From assembly GCF_004366735.1 (NCBI RefSeq), contig NZ_SOQX01000002.1, positions 310,001 to 374,000 on the forward strand: a DNA stretch of 64,000 bases. Reading direction: 5' to 3'. Origin of the DNA: Thiohalophilus thiocyanatoxydans (GTDB taxonomy: Bacteria; Pseudomonadota; Gammaproteobacteria; UBA6429; Thiohalophilaceae). The position numbers and the translations under genes are program-made. Within the stretch, counting starts at the first letter, position 1. The number at the start of each line of letters is the position of its first letter. Below are positions 18,510 to 28,140 of the stretch, piece by piece. The notes below the pieces were generated by a model. That model was given only the letters and a program-made list of their open reading frames with translations, was not told where the DNA came from and did no database searches.

Positions 18510-19604
18510 ATGGCTGATATTGTCATAGTTTTTGATTCCGGCTTCGGCGGAGGTGGTGCAGAGCGAGTCGCATTACACCTGGTAGATTATTGGATTAAAC
18601 AAGGTAGAACAGTCCAGTTGGTTACGATGCGTGGTCCTGAACATGATTTCTATACGGTGCCTTCCAATGCACAGCGTATTGTACTTGGTGGTACTGCTAA
18701 ATCACGTAACAAAATCTTTGGGTTGCTGAATAATATCCCCCGAGTTCTACGGTTGCGAAGTGCATTAGTACAATCTGATGCACAAATTATCCTTGCATTC
18801 CAAACTCGTACAAACATAAGAACTATACTAGCATGCTTTGGTTCTGGCAAAAGAGTCATTATTTCTGAACGTAATGACCCTTCGCGACAACTTTTTGGCT
18901 GGCCTTGGCCCTGGTTACGTAGAATGCTTTATAGATATGCGGATATTGTTACAGCAAATTCTCAAATAGCATTGGAGTATATGCGAGATTATGTTCCGGG
19001 ACATAAACTCACCTATGTTCCCAATCCAGTAGTCGTACCAGATTCTTCCGCTCACTTAAAGCAGTCTACCAAGATCCTCAATGTAAGTAGCCTGAAATCA
19101 CATAAAGGCCAGGAACTGTTGATTGAAGCTATCGCGCTGCTGGGGGAAGGACTAGGTGGATGGACTGTCGACTTGCTGGGAGAAGGCCCGGAGCGGAATA
19201 ACTTGAATTCACTCGTTTACACGCACAGTTTGCAAAATCGGGTCCTTTTTCATGGTCTCGTAGATGACCCGTCCCCATTTTACCTATCTGCAGGGATATT
19301 TGTTTTTCCTTCGACATATGAAGGCACACCAAATGCACTACTTGAAGCTATGGCGTTTGGACTACCATGTATAGTCTCAGACAGTTTACCTGGAGCATTA
19401 GAGCATATTGAGGATGGAGTAACAGGACTCGTATTTCGCAATGGAGACACATCAGATCTAGCAGAGAAAATACAGAAACTGATTGAGGATGTTAATTTGC
19501 GAATAAATTTTGGATCGGCCGCTCGAGAGAGTATGAAAGTGTTGGCCTCAAAAAACCAGATGATGGCATGGGATTCGCTGCTAAAACCTAGTGGGCGCCA
19601 GTGA
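18510..19604 (+). CDS. Glycosyltransferase family 4
   Basis: A 364-residue GT-B fold enzyme. The N-terminus has the glycine loop GFGGGGAERVA. The donor domain has ILNVSSLKSHKGQ, VDLLGEGPE, VLFHGLVDD and the nucleotide-sugar E-x7-E block FPSTYEGTPNALLEAMAFG. It transfers an unknown sugar to the growing lipid-linked repeat on the cytoplasmic face. Only 12 bp separate it from the preceding methyltransferase gene. Confidence 0.9.
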   Translation: MADIVIVFDSGFGGGGAERVALHLVDYWIKQGRTVQLVTMRGPEHDFYTVPSNAQRIVLGGTAKSRNKIFGLLNNIPRVLRLRSALVQSDAQIILAFQTRTNIRTILACFGSGKRVIISERNDPSRQLFGWPWPWLRRMLYRYADIVTANSQIALEYMRDYVPGHKLTYVPNPVVVPDSSAHLKQSTKILNVSSLKSHKGQELLIEAIALLGEGLGGWTVDLLGEGPERNNLNSLVYTHSLQNRVLFHGLVDDPSPFYLSAGIFVFPSTYEGTPNALLEAMAFGLPCIVSDSLPGALEHIEDGVTGLVFRNGDTSDLAEKIQKLIEDVNLRINFGSAARESMKVLASKNQMMAWDSLLKPSGRQ

Positions 19605-19618
19605 TTGCGTGACATGTA

Positions 19619-20689
19619 ATGTATATTTTTCAGAAAAATGACACCAAATATAGAGCGTGGTCTAAAGGACTTGATGAATATGGAATTGAAACTACGGCAA
19701 TAACCGGCTCACCGATTAAAGCTCCATTATTGATTTTATGGATGATTATAAAAAAGAAGCCTATCAATGGTTATATATTTCGTTACCTTAATGATTATCC
19801 ATCATTACCTAAAACCATTGTTAGGTTGTTGTCCGAGTTAGCCACGATTCTGCTTGTTAAAATATTTGGTGGGCATGTCATCTGGATTGCCCATAATGTG
19901 GACAAAGAATCATCGTGTCACTATAAGACGTTAACAAACATTCGGCGTTTATGTATAAAAAATGCTGCAACATGCATATTCGTTACGGATCCGTTGCTTC
20001 TAAAATATGCACAAAAAGAAATATCTGATACTAAAAATATAGACTGGACTTGTTTTGGCAGGCCATCTGATTTGCCCGTAAATAGGGAAACTTTAAAAGT
20101 GCAAGATGCAATTCGTTCTCTTCGTTACAAATTGGAATTAAATAATCCTGAGAAAAAAGTTTATATTGGTTTGTGTGTAAGTTCACCAAGTACTAAATGT
20201 ATACATTTTTTAACTGTCAGTAATTTTGTAGACCGTTATAATCATGCTGGCGTAATTGTGGGTGTTGTGGTAGTTGGTGCTATTGGGTTAATTCATGACG
20301 AACGTTTTCAGTGGGCACGAAATGAAATTATTAACCATGAACATATTGTATTATTGGACGAGACAATTTCAGTTCGAGAACAGTATCTCAAGAATGATAT
20401 AGATTTTTTTTATCGCGCACTTGATGATTTGTCAGTATCTTATAGTGTGTATGTATCTGCTTCTATTAGAAAGCCTATTGTTACTGAAGAAGGAACATTC
20501 TTGGCTGAAATGATTGATTGTTATGAGTTGGGAGGTGTTTCACCTTTAAAATCGTCATGTGAAAACGAGAATTGGCTAGAGACGCTATTAAAATCTTGGC
20601 AGCCAGAAAAATCGGAAAAGTTTTTAGATGATAGAAACTGGAATGTTGCCGCAGCTCAGCTCATATCTGCAATAAAGGGAAGAGAGTAG
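19619..20689 (+). CDS. Putative glycosyltransferase (GT-B-like), divergent
   Basis: A 356-residue protein with GT-B-like features but no strong diagnostic motif. An early block GGHVIWIAHNVDKE resembles the acceptor-side histidine region of family 4 enzymes, followed by CIFVTDPLLLKYA. The C-terminal region has YVSASIRKPIVTEEGTFLAEMI where the donor E-x7-E block is expected. It starts 14 bp after the previous gene and ends 5 bp before the polymerase gene, so it is in one translation unit with them. Confidence 0.65.
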   Translation: MYIFQKNDTKYRAWSKGLDEYGIETTAITGSPIKAPLLILWMIIKKKPINGYIFRYLNDYPSLPKTIVRLLSELATILLVKIFGGHVIWIAHNVDKESSCHYKTLTNIRRLCIKNAATCIFVTDPLLLKYAQKEISDTKNIDWTCFGRPSDLPVNRETLKVQDAIRSLRYKLELNNPEKKVYIGLCVSSPSTKCIHFLTVSNFVDRYNHAGVIVGVVVVGAIGLIHDERFQWARNEIINHEHIVLLDETISVREQYLKNDIDFFYRALDDLSVSYSVYVSASIRKPIVTEEGTFLAEMIDCYELGGVSPLKSSCENENWLETLLKSWQPEKSEKFLDDRNWNVAAAQLISAIKGRE

Positions 20690-20694
20690 CAATT

Positions 20695-21972
20695 TTGATT
20701 TACCGTGAAATAACAACTAATTCAGAATATCCAGATGGTTTGCACGCCATTAAGGCTAACGTGCTTCTAAACACTTTATTAGTTGTTTATATGTTGTCGA
20801 TATTTTATGCGCCAATGCTACTTCATGGTCGGTATTTCGCTTATTCATATTTGCCAGCATGGTTTTTTTCACATGCTACCATATTAGTTGCTCTAAGCGA
20901 AAAGCGAGTACATTTGAGTATATATGTGGTTCTTTACATAATATTTTCAATCTTTTGTTTGGCATCGATTGGCTGGAGTATAGACCCAGACGTTACATTC
21001 AGTCGAGCCGTACGTGTTGCTGCAGTTGCTATGGTGCTACCAGGTATCTGGTTGTACTGCTCATCTGTGGATCGGATCAATAAATTTATACTTACTTATG
21101 TAATAACCGCAGCTTCAGCTGTATTGATTGGTTTTTTCTTTAACTGGTCTGCAGCTGAGCGCCAATTTCTTGGTGTTTCATCTAGTGCCGTGGCATTTAC
21201 TTATGGTACTGCAGCAATTTTCTCATTTCTTGGATGGCTGATCAATCAAAAAAAGCAATGGTTATTATTGATCCCGCTTTTTTTATCTCCAATTGTTGCA
21301 GTAGGGTCTGTTCGAGGTTTTGTATTGATATTAGGCGTGCTTGCTATGTATGGCTTAATAAGGACTGCGCGTAAACTGGTGAGGCTTCAATTATTTTCTT
21401 TCAGCAAGAATTTTTCTATTATAGCATTAATATCTGTGTTAATTCTTATAACTATAAATAGCTCATCAAAGTTAACTGATAGAATCGACCGTAATATTTC
21501 CACTGCTAATGAAGTTCTGACCGAAGGCTATAAAATTCAAAATACCGGCGCCGCAGGACTTCGCCTCATACTTATTTATGAAGGAATTGACTATCTTCGC
21601 CATAATCTGACTTTTTTTGGCAAGGGTTTGGATGCGAGTTATTCGATATATCAGGATAGGATTGGGATGCGCGCATATTCTCATACAACATACATTGATT
21701 TATTAATGGGGGTCGGCATATTTGGTACGTTGCTTTTTTATTCAATGTTTTTTCATTTTTTATTCCGACTCATTTCCAAAAAAATATATCCTGATAGTCT
21801 AATAGATGGGCTGATTTCTATTGTCTCCATGCTTTTAGTATTTAGCCTGGTCGCACGAGTTTTTTCAATTCATCATGTGATGATGTTGTTTGTTTTGATA
21901 CATGCTATTTATTATAATACTAAGCTGTTTAATGTTAGTACAAAATCACAGCTAAACCCGAAAAATATCTGA
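20695..21972 (+). CDS. O-antigen ligase/polymerase-like membrane protein (Wzy candidate)
   Basis: A 425-residue polytopic membrane protein with about ten hydrophobic segments. A large polar loop (about residues 255-335) contains RIDRNISTANEVL and GAAGLRLILIYEGIDYL, followed by GLDASYSIYQDR and AYSHTTYIDLLMGVGIFG, the pattern of the Wzy_C/O-antigen ligase superfamily. It would polymerise flipped repeat units in the periplasm. The start is a TTG at 20695 with GGAAGAGAG just upstream; no suitable in-frame ATG lies close. Confidence 0.85.
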   Translation: MIYREITTNSEYPDGLHAIKANVLLNTLLVVYMLSIFYAPMLLHGRYFAYSYLPAWFFSHATILVALSEKRVHLSIYVVLYIIFSIFCLASIGWSIDPDVTFSRAVRVAAVAMVLPGIWLYCSSVDRINKFILTYVITAASAVLIGFFFNWSAAERQFLGVSSSAVAFTYGTAAIFSFLGWLINQKKQWLLLIPLFLSPIVAVGSVRGFVLILGVLAMYGLIRTARKLVRLQLFSFSKNFSIIALISVLILITINSSSKLTDRIDRNISTANEVLTEGYKIQNTGAAGLRLILIYEGIDYLRHNLTFFGKGLDASYSIYQDRIGMRAYSHTTYIDLLMGVGIFGTLLFYSMFFHFLFRLISKKIYPDSLIDGLISIVSMLLVFSLVARVFSIHHVMMLFVLIHAIYYNTKLFNVSTKSQLNPKNI

Positions 21973-22171
21973 TTCATTGTCTTTATACAAAAGCGAAACC
22001 AATTTGCAAGTTTAACCCCACTGGTTAGTGAGAGGGAGAGCTGAGCATATGATTACATACATGCTTCTCTAACTTTGCGGTGAGAGAATCCATGTAGATG
22101 TCCTGGACTCGCCTTCTTGCCAAAGCAATTGATTTGCACATATTAACAATTGAAGTTACGTTTATTTTATC

Positions 22172-23239
22172 ATGAAAGTTTTGATGATTTTAAATTACGC
22201 GCCTGATTATAGGGAAGCTTTCTTGCGGGAGCTTAGTGCCTATAATAATATCGATTTGACAGTTGTTGCTCAGCCTTGTGATCCTGCCGGTTTAAGCCCG
22301 CCTCTGCAAAGGGTGGGATATAATTATATAGAAATTAGTTCTGTTAAATATTTTGGTCTCGTATGGCAACCCGGCCTTGCTAAGATAATTCGTAGTCGTA
22401 GGTGGGATATTGTATGCGTTAGTGCCAATTTAAGACATGTGTCTAGAATCGTCCTCTATCTGATTAGTCCGTATTATTGGAAGCGATGGGTATGGTGGGG
22501 TCTTATCTTTGGCGAGGTTGAATCAGGGGTTGTCAGAGTCATTAGAAAACAACTATTCAAACACTCTGCCTGTTGTCTCGTTCACACAAAAGCAGTTGTG
22601 GTACGGCTACAGAAAGAATGCACTGTTGCAGGGGTAAGTTTTAACAATAGCGAGGTATCAAAATCTGAATTCAGGCATGGAAAATATGATAAAAAAAAAC
22701 AAGAAATAAAAATGTTATTTGTCGGCACATATAAACCACGTAAAAAACTCGAGCGATTAATACAGCTTGCTGATCGTAGGACTGACGTGAAAATCCGAAT
22801 TGTTGGGCCCGGCATGGAAAAATTAACTGGTTATAAACAATTGGCTAAAGCAGGTAAACTTTCGGTTTACGGCAGGACTACAGGACACGAACTCGATTCT
22901 CATTTTGATTGGGCTGATATAGTTGTATCCCCGGGAAATGTCGGCCTATTGATTATGAATGCTGCTCGTCATGGGAAAGGTATAGTTATTGATAATGATA
23001 GTTATCATGGCCCTGAGTTATTTCTGGCCAAAGAAACCGGCCAGCCTTTTATCTCTTTCAATGATATCCAAGAATTGGACCAATTTATAGAATTACTGCA
23101 TGCCAAACCTTCTTTGTTGAAAAAATGGGGAAAAGATCTGCAGGCAAAGGCCAAGGAGGAATATACAATAGAACATATGGCTGAGGTTCATGCGCGGACG
23201 TTCGAAGAAATAACATTGAAGCAAAGCACTAATTTATGA
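22172..23239 (+). CDS. Glycosyltransferase family 4-like protein
   Basis: A 355-residue GT-B enzyme. The N-terminus MKVLMILNYAPDYREAFLREL is followed by a donor domain with MLFVGTYKPRKKLERLIQL, VRIVGPGMEKL-like strands and WADIVVSPGNVGLLIMNAARHGKG. The last block is atypical for family 4 because Gly-Asn-Val replaces the first glutamate segment, so the donor may be unusual. The stop overlaps the next start by 4 bp (ATGA), which indicates translational coupling to the sulfotransferase. Confidence 0.82.
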   Translation: MKVLMILNYAPDYREAFLRELSAYNNIDLTVVAQPCDPAGLSPPLQRVGYNYIEISSVKYFGLVWQPGLAKIIRSRRWDIVCVSANLRHVSRIVLYLISPYYWKRWVWWGLIFGEVESGVVRVIRKQLFKHSACCLVHTKAVVVRLQKECTVAGVSFNNSEVSKSEFRHGKYDKKKQEIKMLFVGTYKPRKKLERLIQLADRRTDVKIRIVGPGMEKLTGYKQLAKAGKLSVYGRTTGHELDSHFDWADIVVSPGNVGLLIMNAARHGKGIVIDNDSYHGPELFLAKETGQPFISFNDIQELDQFIELLHAKPSLLKKWGKDLQAKAKEEYTIEHMAEVHARTFEEITLKQSTNL

Positions 23240-24195
23240 CCATATCTAAGCTTTTCATTGTGGGTGTTGGTCGTTCGGGGACTTCGCTTGTGCAAAGCAT
23301 GTTTGCGGCTCACCCCAAGGTGTCTTGTTTGCCAGAAACCTCTTTTATTCGGCGTATGGTTTTCACCAATCAACTTAACACGATTTACCAAAAGCATGGA
23401 GTACATGCCGCCTCAAAGGTCTTGACAGAAGATGAGTATTTTGCCAGGACTGGTCTTGATGCATCAAACCTTCTTGTTCTGGCACAAGAAAGCGGTGGTC
23501 CCCTTGATGCGGCTGTGTACAGAGAGATGCTATTCTCGTATGCGCAAGACATGAACTGGGTTGGAGACAAGGACCCAAGGGCTGTGGAATTTCTACCGCT
23601 TCTGGCTGAAATCTTGCCTGATACACATGTAATCCATGTGTTTCGTGATCCCAGGGACGTGCTAGCATCCAAGAAAAAGGCAGCTTGGTCCCAAAAATCC
23701 CACGTATGGAAGCATGTTTTTGCCAATAGGGTGCAATTTTCCATCGGTACTAAACTAGGTCCTAAACTGTTCGGCAACAACTATCATGAGATTTGTTATG
23801 AAGAACTTTTGTCTTCTCCTGAAAAAGTGCTGTTCAATTTGTGCCGGAAACTAGGCCTTGGCTACGACAAAAGAATGCTCTCTTTCGATAAGGCCGCTGA
23901 AAGATTGGTTACAGACAAGGAAATGAGTTGGAAAAAAGAAACCCTTGGACCTCTTCTAACTAAAAACACGCAAAAATGGATAAATGAACTGCATCCTAGG
24001 GAGATTCTGCTTGTCGAGAAGTGCTGCGGCCAAGCAATTGCCCATGGGGGTTACATAAAAGATCATCGGAATTATCGACTTAACCTCAAGAATTGGCTTT
24101 GGTTACAGACTGGACGGATTCTTATTACCCTTGCCACCCGGCCATATATTTTATATCGGAATTTCAGGATTAATCAGACATGCCGAGCGATGTAA
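23236..24195 (+). CDS. Sulfotransferase family 3-like protein
   Basis: A 319-residue sulfotransferase-like protein. The PAPS phosphosulfate loop is IVGVGRSGTSLVQSMF at about residues 8-23 and the 3'-phosphate block is HVFRDPRDVLASK at about 134-146. It overlaps the glycosyltransferase by 4 bp and the following propeller-like gene by 16 bp, so the three form one coupled unit. Probably sulfates the glycan made by this locus. Confidence 0.86.
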   Translation: MTISKLFIVGVGRSGTSLVQSMFAAHPKVSCLPETSFIRRMVFTNQLNTIYQKHGVHAASKVLTEDEYFARTGLDASNLLVLAQESGGPLDAAVYREMLFSYAQDMNWVGDKDPRAVEFLPLLAEILPDTHVIHVFRDPRDVLASKKKAAWSQKSHVWKHVFANRVQFSIGTKLGPKLFGNNYHEICYEELLSSPEKVLFNLCRKLGLGYDKRMLSFDKAAERLVTDKEMSWKKETLGPLLTKNTQKWINELHPREILLVEKCCGQAIAHGGYIKDHRNYRLNLKNWLWLQTGRILITLATRPYILYRNFRINQTCRAM

Positions 24196-25184
24196 TGATC
24201 CCAGGTCGTGTGGTATTTGTTTCAGGCGAAAGGATTCTTGCTGCCCGGGGCTCTCTGTTTTTTGAGAGCAAAGACAGCGGAGCTACATGGAAGCAAGTGG
24301 TTGACTTGCCCATGAGTCATTATGAGAAGGCGATTATGTCTTCCAGGCTTTTTTGCAGACTGTTGAGGAAAGGGGTGCATCATCTTGCGATTAGAGATTC
24401 ATGCATGCTGATTGTGGCAAATCGAAATACTTATTATTCTCAGGCCGGGGTCACAAGCAATTTGGGGCGCTTGAATGGTTCCAGGCCACTTTCTCTTTGT
24501 TCGACGAACAATGCATTTTATTACGGAGAATATCGTTCTAACCCGGAACGCTCGCCGGTGCATATCTGGAAGCTTAGAGAATATGAAAAGCATTGGCAAA
24601 ATGTTTGGCGGTTTTCCGGTATTCGCCACGTTCATGGGGTATTTCATGACCCATACGAAAACACCCTGTGGGTGACTACGGGTGATATGGACCATGAGGC
24701 TGGTATCTGGCGCACGGATGACGATTTCTGTACGCTGCGAAAAGTCGCCGGAGGCAGTCAGCGGTTTCGAGCTGTGCAGCTTTTGTTTACTAATGAGTAT
24801 ATTTATTTCGGTTCGGATGCGCCTGATGAAAAAAACTATATTTATCGCATGGATCGCAAAGGGCAAAATGTGGAAAAGCTGGCGGCAGTTGAAAGTTCCG
24901 TTTTTTATGGGTGCAAGGTGGGGGAGTATCTTTTCTTTTCTACTGCTGTTGAACCCAGTCAAGTTAATACGACGCGTCATGCAGAGGTATGGGGCTCGGC
25001 GGATGGGGAAAACTGGCAGGTTGTGCGCCGGTTTAAAAAAGATATCTGGTCAATGAAGTATTTTCAGTACGGACAGGTCCTTTTCCCTGGTGGCCCGGGA
25101 GATGGAAGTAATCTATGGATGACCCCATTTTCAGTTGAATACGCTGATAAAACCATAAAAGTTTCTCTAAAGGATATATTTTGA
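24180..25184 (+). CDS. Putative BNR/sialidase-like beta-propeller protein
   Basis: A 334-residue protein without recognisable signal peptide. It shows spaced Ser-x-Asp-x-Gly-x-x-Trp type (Asp-box) repeats such as ESKDSGATWKQV and GSADGENWQVVRRF, and IWRTDDDFCTL; these are typical of BNR/sialidase-like propellers. No catalytic arginine triad or tyrosine/glutamate pair was assigned, so hydrolase activity is unproven. It overlaps the sulfotransferase gene and its stop shares bases with the wecB start, which places it firmly in the operon. Confidence 0.65.
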   Translation: MPSDVMIPGRVVFVSGERILAARGSLFFESKDSGATWKQVVDLPMSHYEKAIMSSRLFCRLLRKGVHHLAIRDSCMLIVANRNTYYSQAGVTSNLGRLNGSRPLSLCSTNNAFYYGEYRSNPERSPVHIWKLREYEKHWQNVWRFSGIRHVHGVFHDPYENTLWVTTGDMDHEAGIWRTDDDFCTLRKVAGGSQRFRAVQLLFTNEYIYFGSDAPDEKNYIYRMDRKGQNVEKLAAVESSVFYGCKVGEYLFFSTAVEPSQVNTTRHAEVWGSADGENWQVVRRFKKDIWSMKYFQYGQVLFPGGPGDGSNLWMTPFSVEYADKTIKVSLKDIF

Positions 25185-26272
25185 AAATTATTGATATTAT
25201 CGCTGGTGCCCGGCCGAATTTTATGAAGATTGCGCCGATTATCAAGGCACTGCGTTTGCGCGAAGCATCCGGCGGCCCGCTGCGATATCGGCTGGTGCAT
25301 ACCGGCCAGCACTATGACGCCCGCATGTCGGGCGATTTTTTTGCCCAGCTGGGAATTCCCGAGCCGGATGTGAACCTGGAAGTGGGTTCCGGGACCCAGG
25401 CGGAGCAGACCGCCGCTATTATGGTGCGCTATGAGGCGTTGCTGCTAGAAAAGCGCAGTGATCTCTGTCTGGTGGTGGGGGATGTGACCTCCACCATGGC
25501 CTGTGCGATAGCGGCGCAAAAACTGTGCGTGCCGGTGGCGCACGTGGAGGCGGGGATCCGCTCCGGAGACTGGAGCATGCCCGAGGAGATCAACCGCATG
25601 GTGACCGACTCGATCACCAACCATTTTTTCACCACCAGCGAAATTGCCAATAACAATTTACGCAATGCCAGTGTGGGGGAGGAGCGGATTCATTTTGTCG
25701 GCAACACCATGATCGATACGCTGCTGATCAATATGGATCGCCTGCAGCCGCCTGACTTCTGGAATGAGATGGCGTTACAGGCCGGGGAGTATTTTGTTGT
25801 GACCCTGCATCGACCGGCCAATGTCGACGAGGCGCAGGGCTTTGCAAAGTTGCTGACGGCCATCAGCAAGGGCGCCAGAGGGTTGCCCGTGTTGTTTCCG
25901 GTGCATCCCCGGACCGCGAAAACCCTCCGTGAGGTGCTGGACTTGCCCGACAATATTCACCTGGTCGAACCGCAGCCCTATCTGGAATTCAATTACCTGG
26001 TCAAACACGCCAAAGCCGTGATTACCGATTCGGGCGGGATTACCGAGGAAGCCACAGTGATGCAGGTGCCCTGCATGACCCTGCGCAATTCGACCGAACG
26101 GCCCGAGACGATCACGCTGGGTACCAACGAGCTGATCGGCACCGCTCCTGACAAGCTCAAGCCCGCGCTGGATCGGCTGTTCGCGGGCCAGTGGAAATCC
26201 GGAACCATTCCGCCATTATGGGACGGCAAGACCGGCGAGCGAATTGTGGCTGCTCTTGAACTGTTACTTTGA
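25181..26272 (+). CDS. wecB: UDP-N-acetylglucosamine 2-epimerase (non-hydrolysing)
   Basis: Interconverts UDP-GlcNAc and UDP-ManNAc. The 363-residue protein begins MKIIDIIAGARPNFMK and contains HTGQHYD, HVEAGIRSGDWSMPEEINR, TLHRPANVDE, VHPRTAK and ITDSGGITEEATVMQVPC, all family landmarks. The start codon is TTG at 25181, overlapping the stop of the previous gene. GC content rises sharply from this gene onward. Together with the tviB-like dehydrogenase it could supply ManNAc-type uronic acid. Confidence 0.95.
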   Translation: MKIIDIIAGARPNFMKIAPIIKALRLREASGGPLRYRLVHTGQHYDARMSGDFFAQLGIPEPDVNLEVGSGTQAEQTAAIMVRYEALLLEKRSDLCLVVGDVTSTMACAIAAQKLCVPVAHVEAGIRSGDWSMPEEINRMVTDSITNHFFTTSEIANNNLRNASVGEERIHFVGNTMIDTLLINMDRLQPPDFWNEMALQAGEYFVVTLHRPANVDEAQGFAKLLTAISKGARGLPVLFPVHPRTAKTLREVLDLPDNIHLVEPQPYLEFNYLVKHAKAVITDSGGITEEATVMQVPCMTLRNSTERPETITLGTNELIGTAPDKLKPALDRLFAGQWKSGTIPPLWDGKTGERIVAALELLL

Positions 26273-26297
26273 TGGTGTGTTGAGTGGTGCTATAAAG

Positions 26298-28130
26298 ATG
26301 CGTTTTTTACGTAGACGTGCTGTATTGCTCAGGCAATTGGGTCTTCGTAATGTCTTGCGGGTTTTGGTCTACCGTTTGGGCTTGCGCACTTGTCTGCACT
26401 CGGTGTGCCGACTAAAAGCCGATATTCCGAACGGCCCGTTCTTCTCGAGCGATATTAAACCTTTGCGTTTGAATGTGGCCCTATGTGACCTGCCCCCCTG
26501 GCGAATATTCGGATGGCATGACATACCCTTGGAAGGTGACCCGCCGGATTGGCTGTATAGTATTCAGGCTCATGTGCGTGTACCTGAGCCGGGTCGTCCC
26601 TGGTGGGAAATCCCCGATTTTTCTGATGAGATAGGCGACATCAAGGCGATCTGGGAACTGTCTCGTTTCGACTGGGTGACACTGCTTGCACAGCGTTTAC
26701 AGCATGGTGACTTAGGTGCAGCGGTGACACTGAACGCCTGGTTATCCGACTGGTTGCAAACCAATCCGCCTTACCTGGGGCCAAACTGGAAGTGTGGGCA
26801 GGAGGCTTCTATCCGGGTTATTCATTTGGCGTTCGCTGCTTTACTATTAGAGCAGATCGAACGACCATCGAAAGGCATCATGGACTTGGTACGCCTTCAC
26901 CTTCTGCGGATACGACCTACCTTGTCCTATGCCTTGGGTCAAGCGAATAACCATGCTATTTCCGAAGCAACAGCACTTTTTATCGGGGGGAGTTGGCTGT
27001 ACTACGTTGCAGGAGACCGTCGGGCCTGGCGTTGGGCAACTAAAGGTCGTCGTGTTCTCGAGGAACGAGTCAGAGCGCTCTTTGCCCCCGATGGCAGTTT
27101 TAGCCAATATTCAACGAATTATCACCGACTGGCGCTGAGTACCCTGTGTGCTGCTGAGACATGGCGACGACATTTGAAGTTGCCGTTGATGTCGGAACGG
27201 TTTTATAAACGAGCCGATGCCGCGACCCGATGGTTAGTATGTTTTGTGAATCCGATTAACGGTGAACCACCAAACATTGGTGCCAACGATGGTGCACGGC
27301 TATTGCCATTGTCAGATGCTGATCATCGGGATTTTCGTCCTGATTTAGAATGGGCCAGTAACCTTTTTTGTTCTGCACGGGTTTTTCCGGCGGACAAAAA
27401 GCATGATGTGCTTGCCCGCATGTTTGGTATTGCCAAGCCTGATGGGAGACTTGATGCATGTGGTTCGGCGCAGTTCGATGATGGGGGGTATGCGGTAATG
27501 CGTTCTGATGGCGTATCCTGTTATCTGAATTACCCACGCTATCGATTTAGACCCCGGCACTCCGATGCACTGCACATTGATTTGTGGTGTGATGGTGTCA
27601 ACTGGCTGCGTGATGGCGGCTCCTACAGCTATAACAGCGATGCGGCTTGGGATGACTATTTCCCGTCTACCGCAGCTCACAATACAGTGGAATTTGACGG
27701 TCGAGATCAGATGCCGCGCGCGGGACGGTTTTTGCGGGCCGAGTGGTTGCAAGTCGATGATCTAGAGCCCGTTAGGACCCTTGGTGAGACGGTGAAGGTA
27801 GCTGCTGCCTATCGTGACTGGCTCGGTGCCCGCCATCATAGGGCCGTGTCCCTAAGTCCCGGAGCGTTGCACGTTCGCGACCAGGTTGACGGCTTTGCCA
27901 AAACTGCCGTGCTGCGCTGGCGGCTGCGTCCTGGAAAGTGGCGCATCTCGGGGTATGGAGTTGAGGGAGAGGGCAGCATGTTGCACGTGAAAGCCGACGT
28001 GCCAATTGTACGGTGCGAGTTGGTTATGGGTTGGGAGTCCCGCTATTACATGTGTAAAACCCCACTGCCAGTTCTGGAAATCGAAATTCGGGAGCCCGGC
28101 GTTTTGCTAACTGAGTTCAGCTTCCAATGA
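26298..28130 (+). CDS. Heparinase II/III-like polysaccharide lyase
   Basis: A 610-residue protein of the heparinase II/III superfamily. The N-terminal alpha/alpha toroid has NWKCGQEASIRVIHLAFA, QANNHAISEATALFIG and the Tyr-His pair in YSTNYHRLALSTLCAAE, candidate catalytic residues. The C-terminal beta-sheet domain has LWCDGVNWLRDGGSYSYN and AAHNTVEFDGRDQMPR. ATG 26298 is preferred over an upstream TTG at 26244. No classical signal peptide is obvious although the N-terminus is basic and hydrophobic. Lyases of this type often accompany uronate-rich polymers such as alginate-like or glycosaminoglycan-like chains, consistent with ugd, epimerase and sulfotransferases here. Confidence 0.88.
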   Translation: MRFLRRRAVLLRQLGLRNVLRVLVYRLGLRTCLHSVCRLKADIPNGPFFSSDIKPLRLNVALCDLPPWRIFGWHDIPLEGDPPDWLYSIQAHVRVPEPGRPWWEIPDFSDEIGDIKAIWELSRFDWVTLLAQRLQHGDLGAAVTLNAWLSDWLQTNPPYLGPNWKCGQEASIRVIHLAFAALLLEQIERPSKGIMDLVRLHLLRIRPTLSYALGQANNHAISEATALFIGGSWLYYVAGDRRAWRWATKGRRVLEERVRALFAPDGSFSQYSTNYHRLALSTLCAAETWRRHLKLPLMSERFYKRADAATRWLVCFVNPINGEPPNIGANDGARLLPLSDADHRDFRPDLEWASNLFCSARVFPADKKHDVLARMFGIAKPDGRLDACGSAQFDDGGYAVMRSDGVSCYLNYPRYRFRPRHSDALHIDLWCDGVNWLRDGGSYSYNSDAAWDDYFPSTAAHNTVEFDGRDQMPRAGRFLRAEWLQVDDLEPVRTLGETVKVAAAYRDWLGARHHRAVSLSPGALHVRDQVDGFAKTAVLRWRLRPGKWRISGYGVEGEGSMLHVKADVPIVRCELVMGWESRYYMCKTPLPVLEIEIREPGVLLTEFSFQ

Positions 28131-28140
28131 TGGTGATGCC

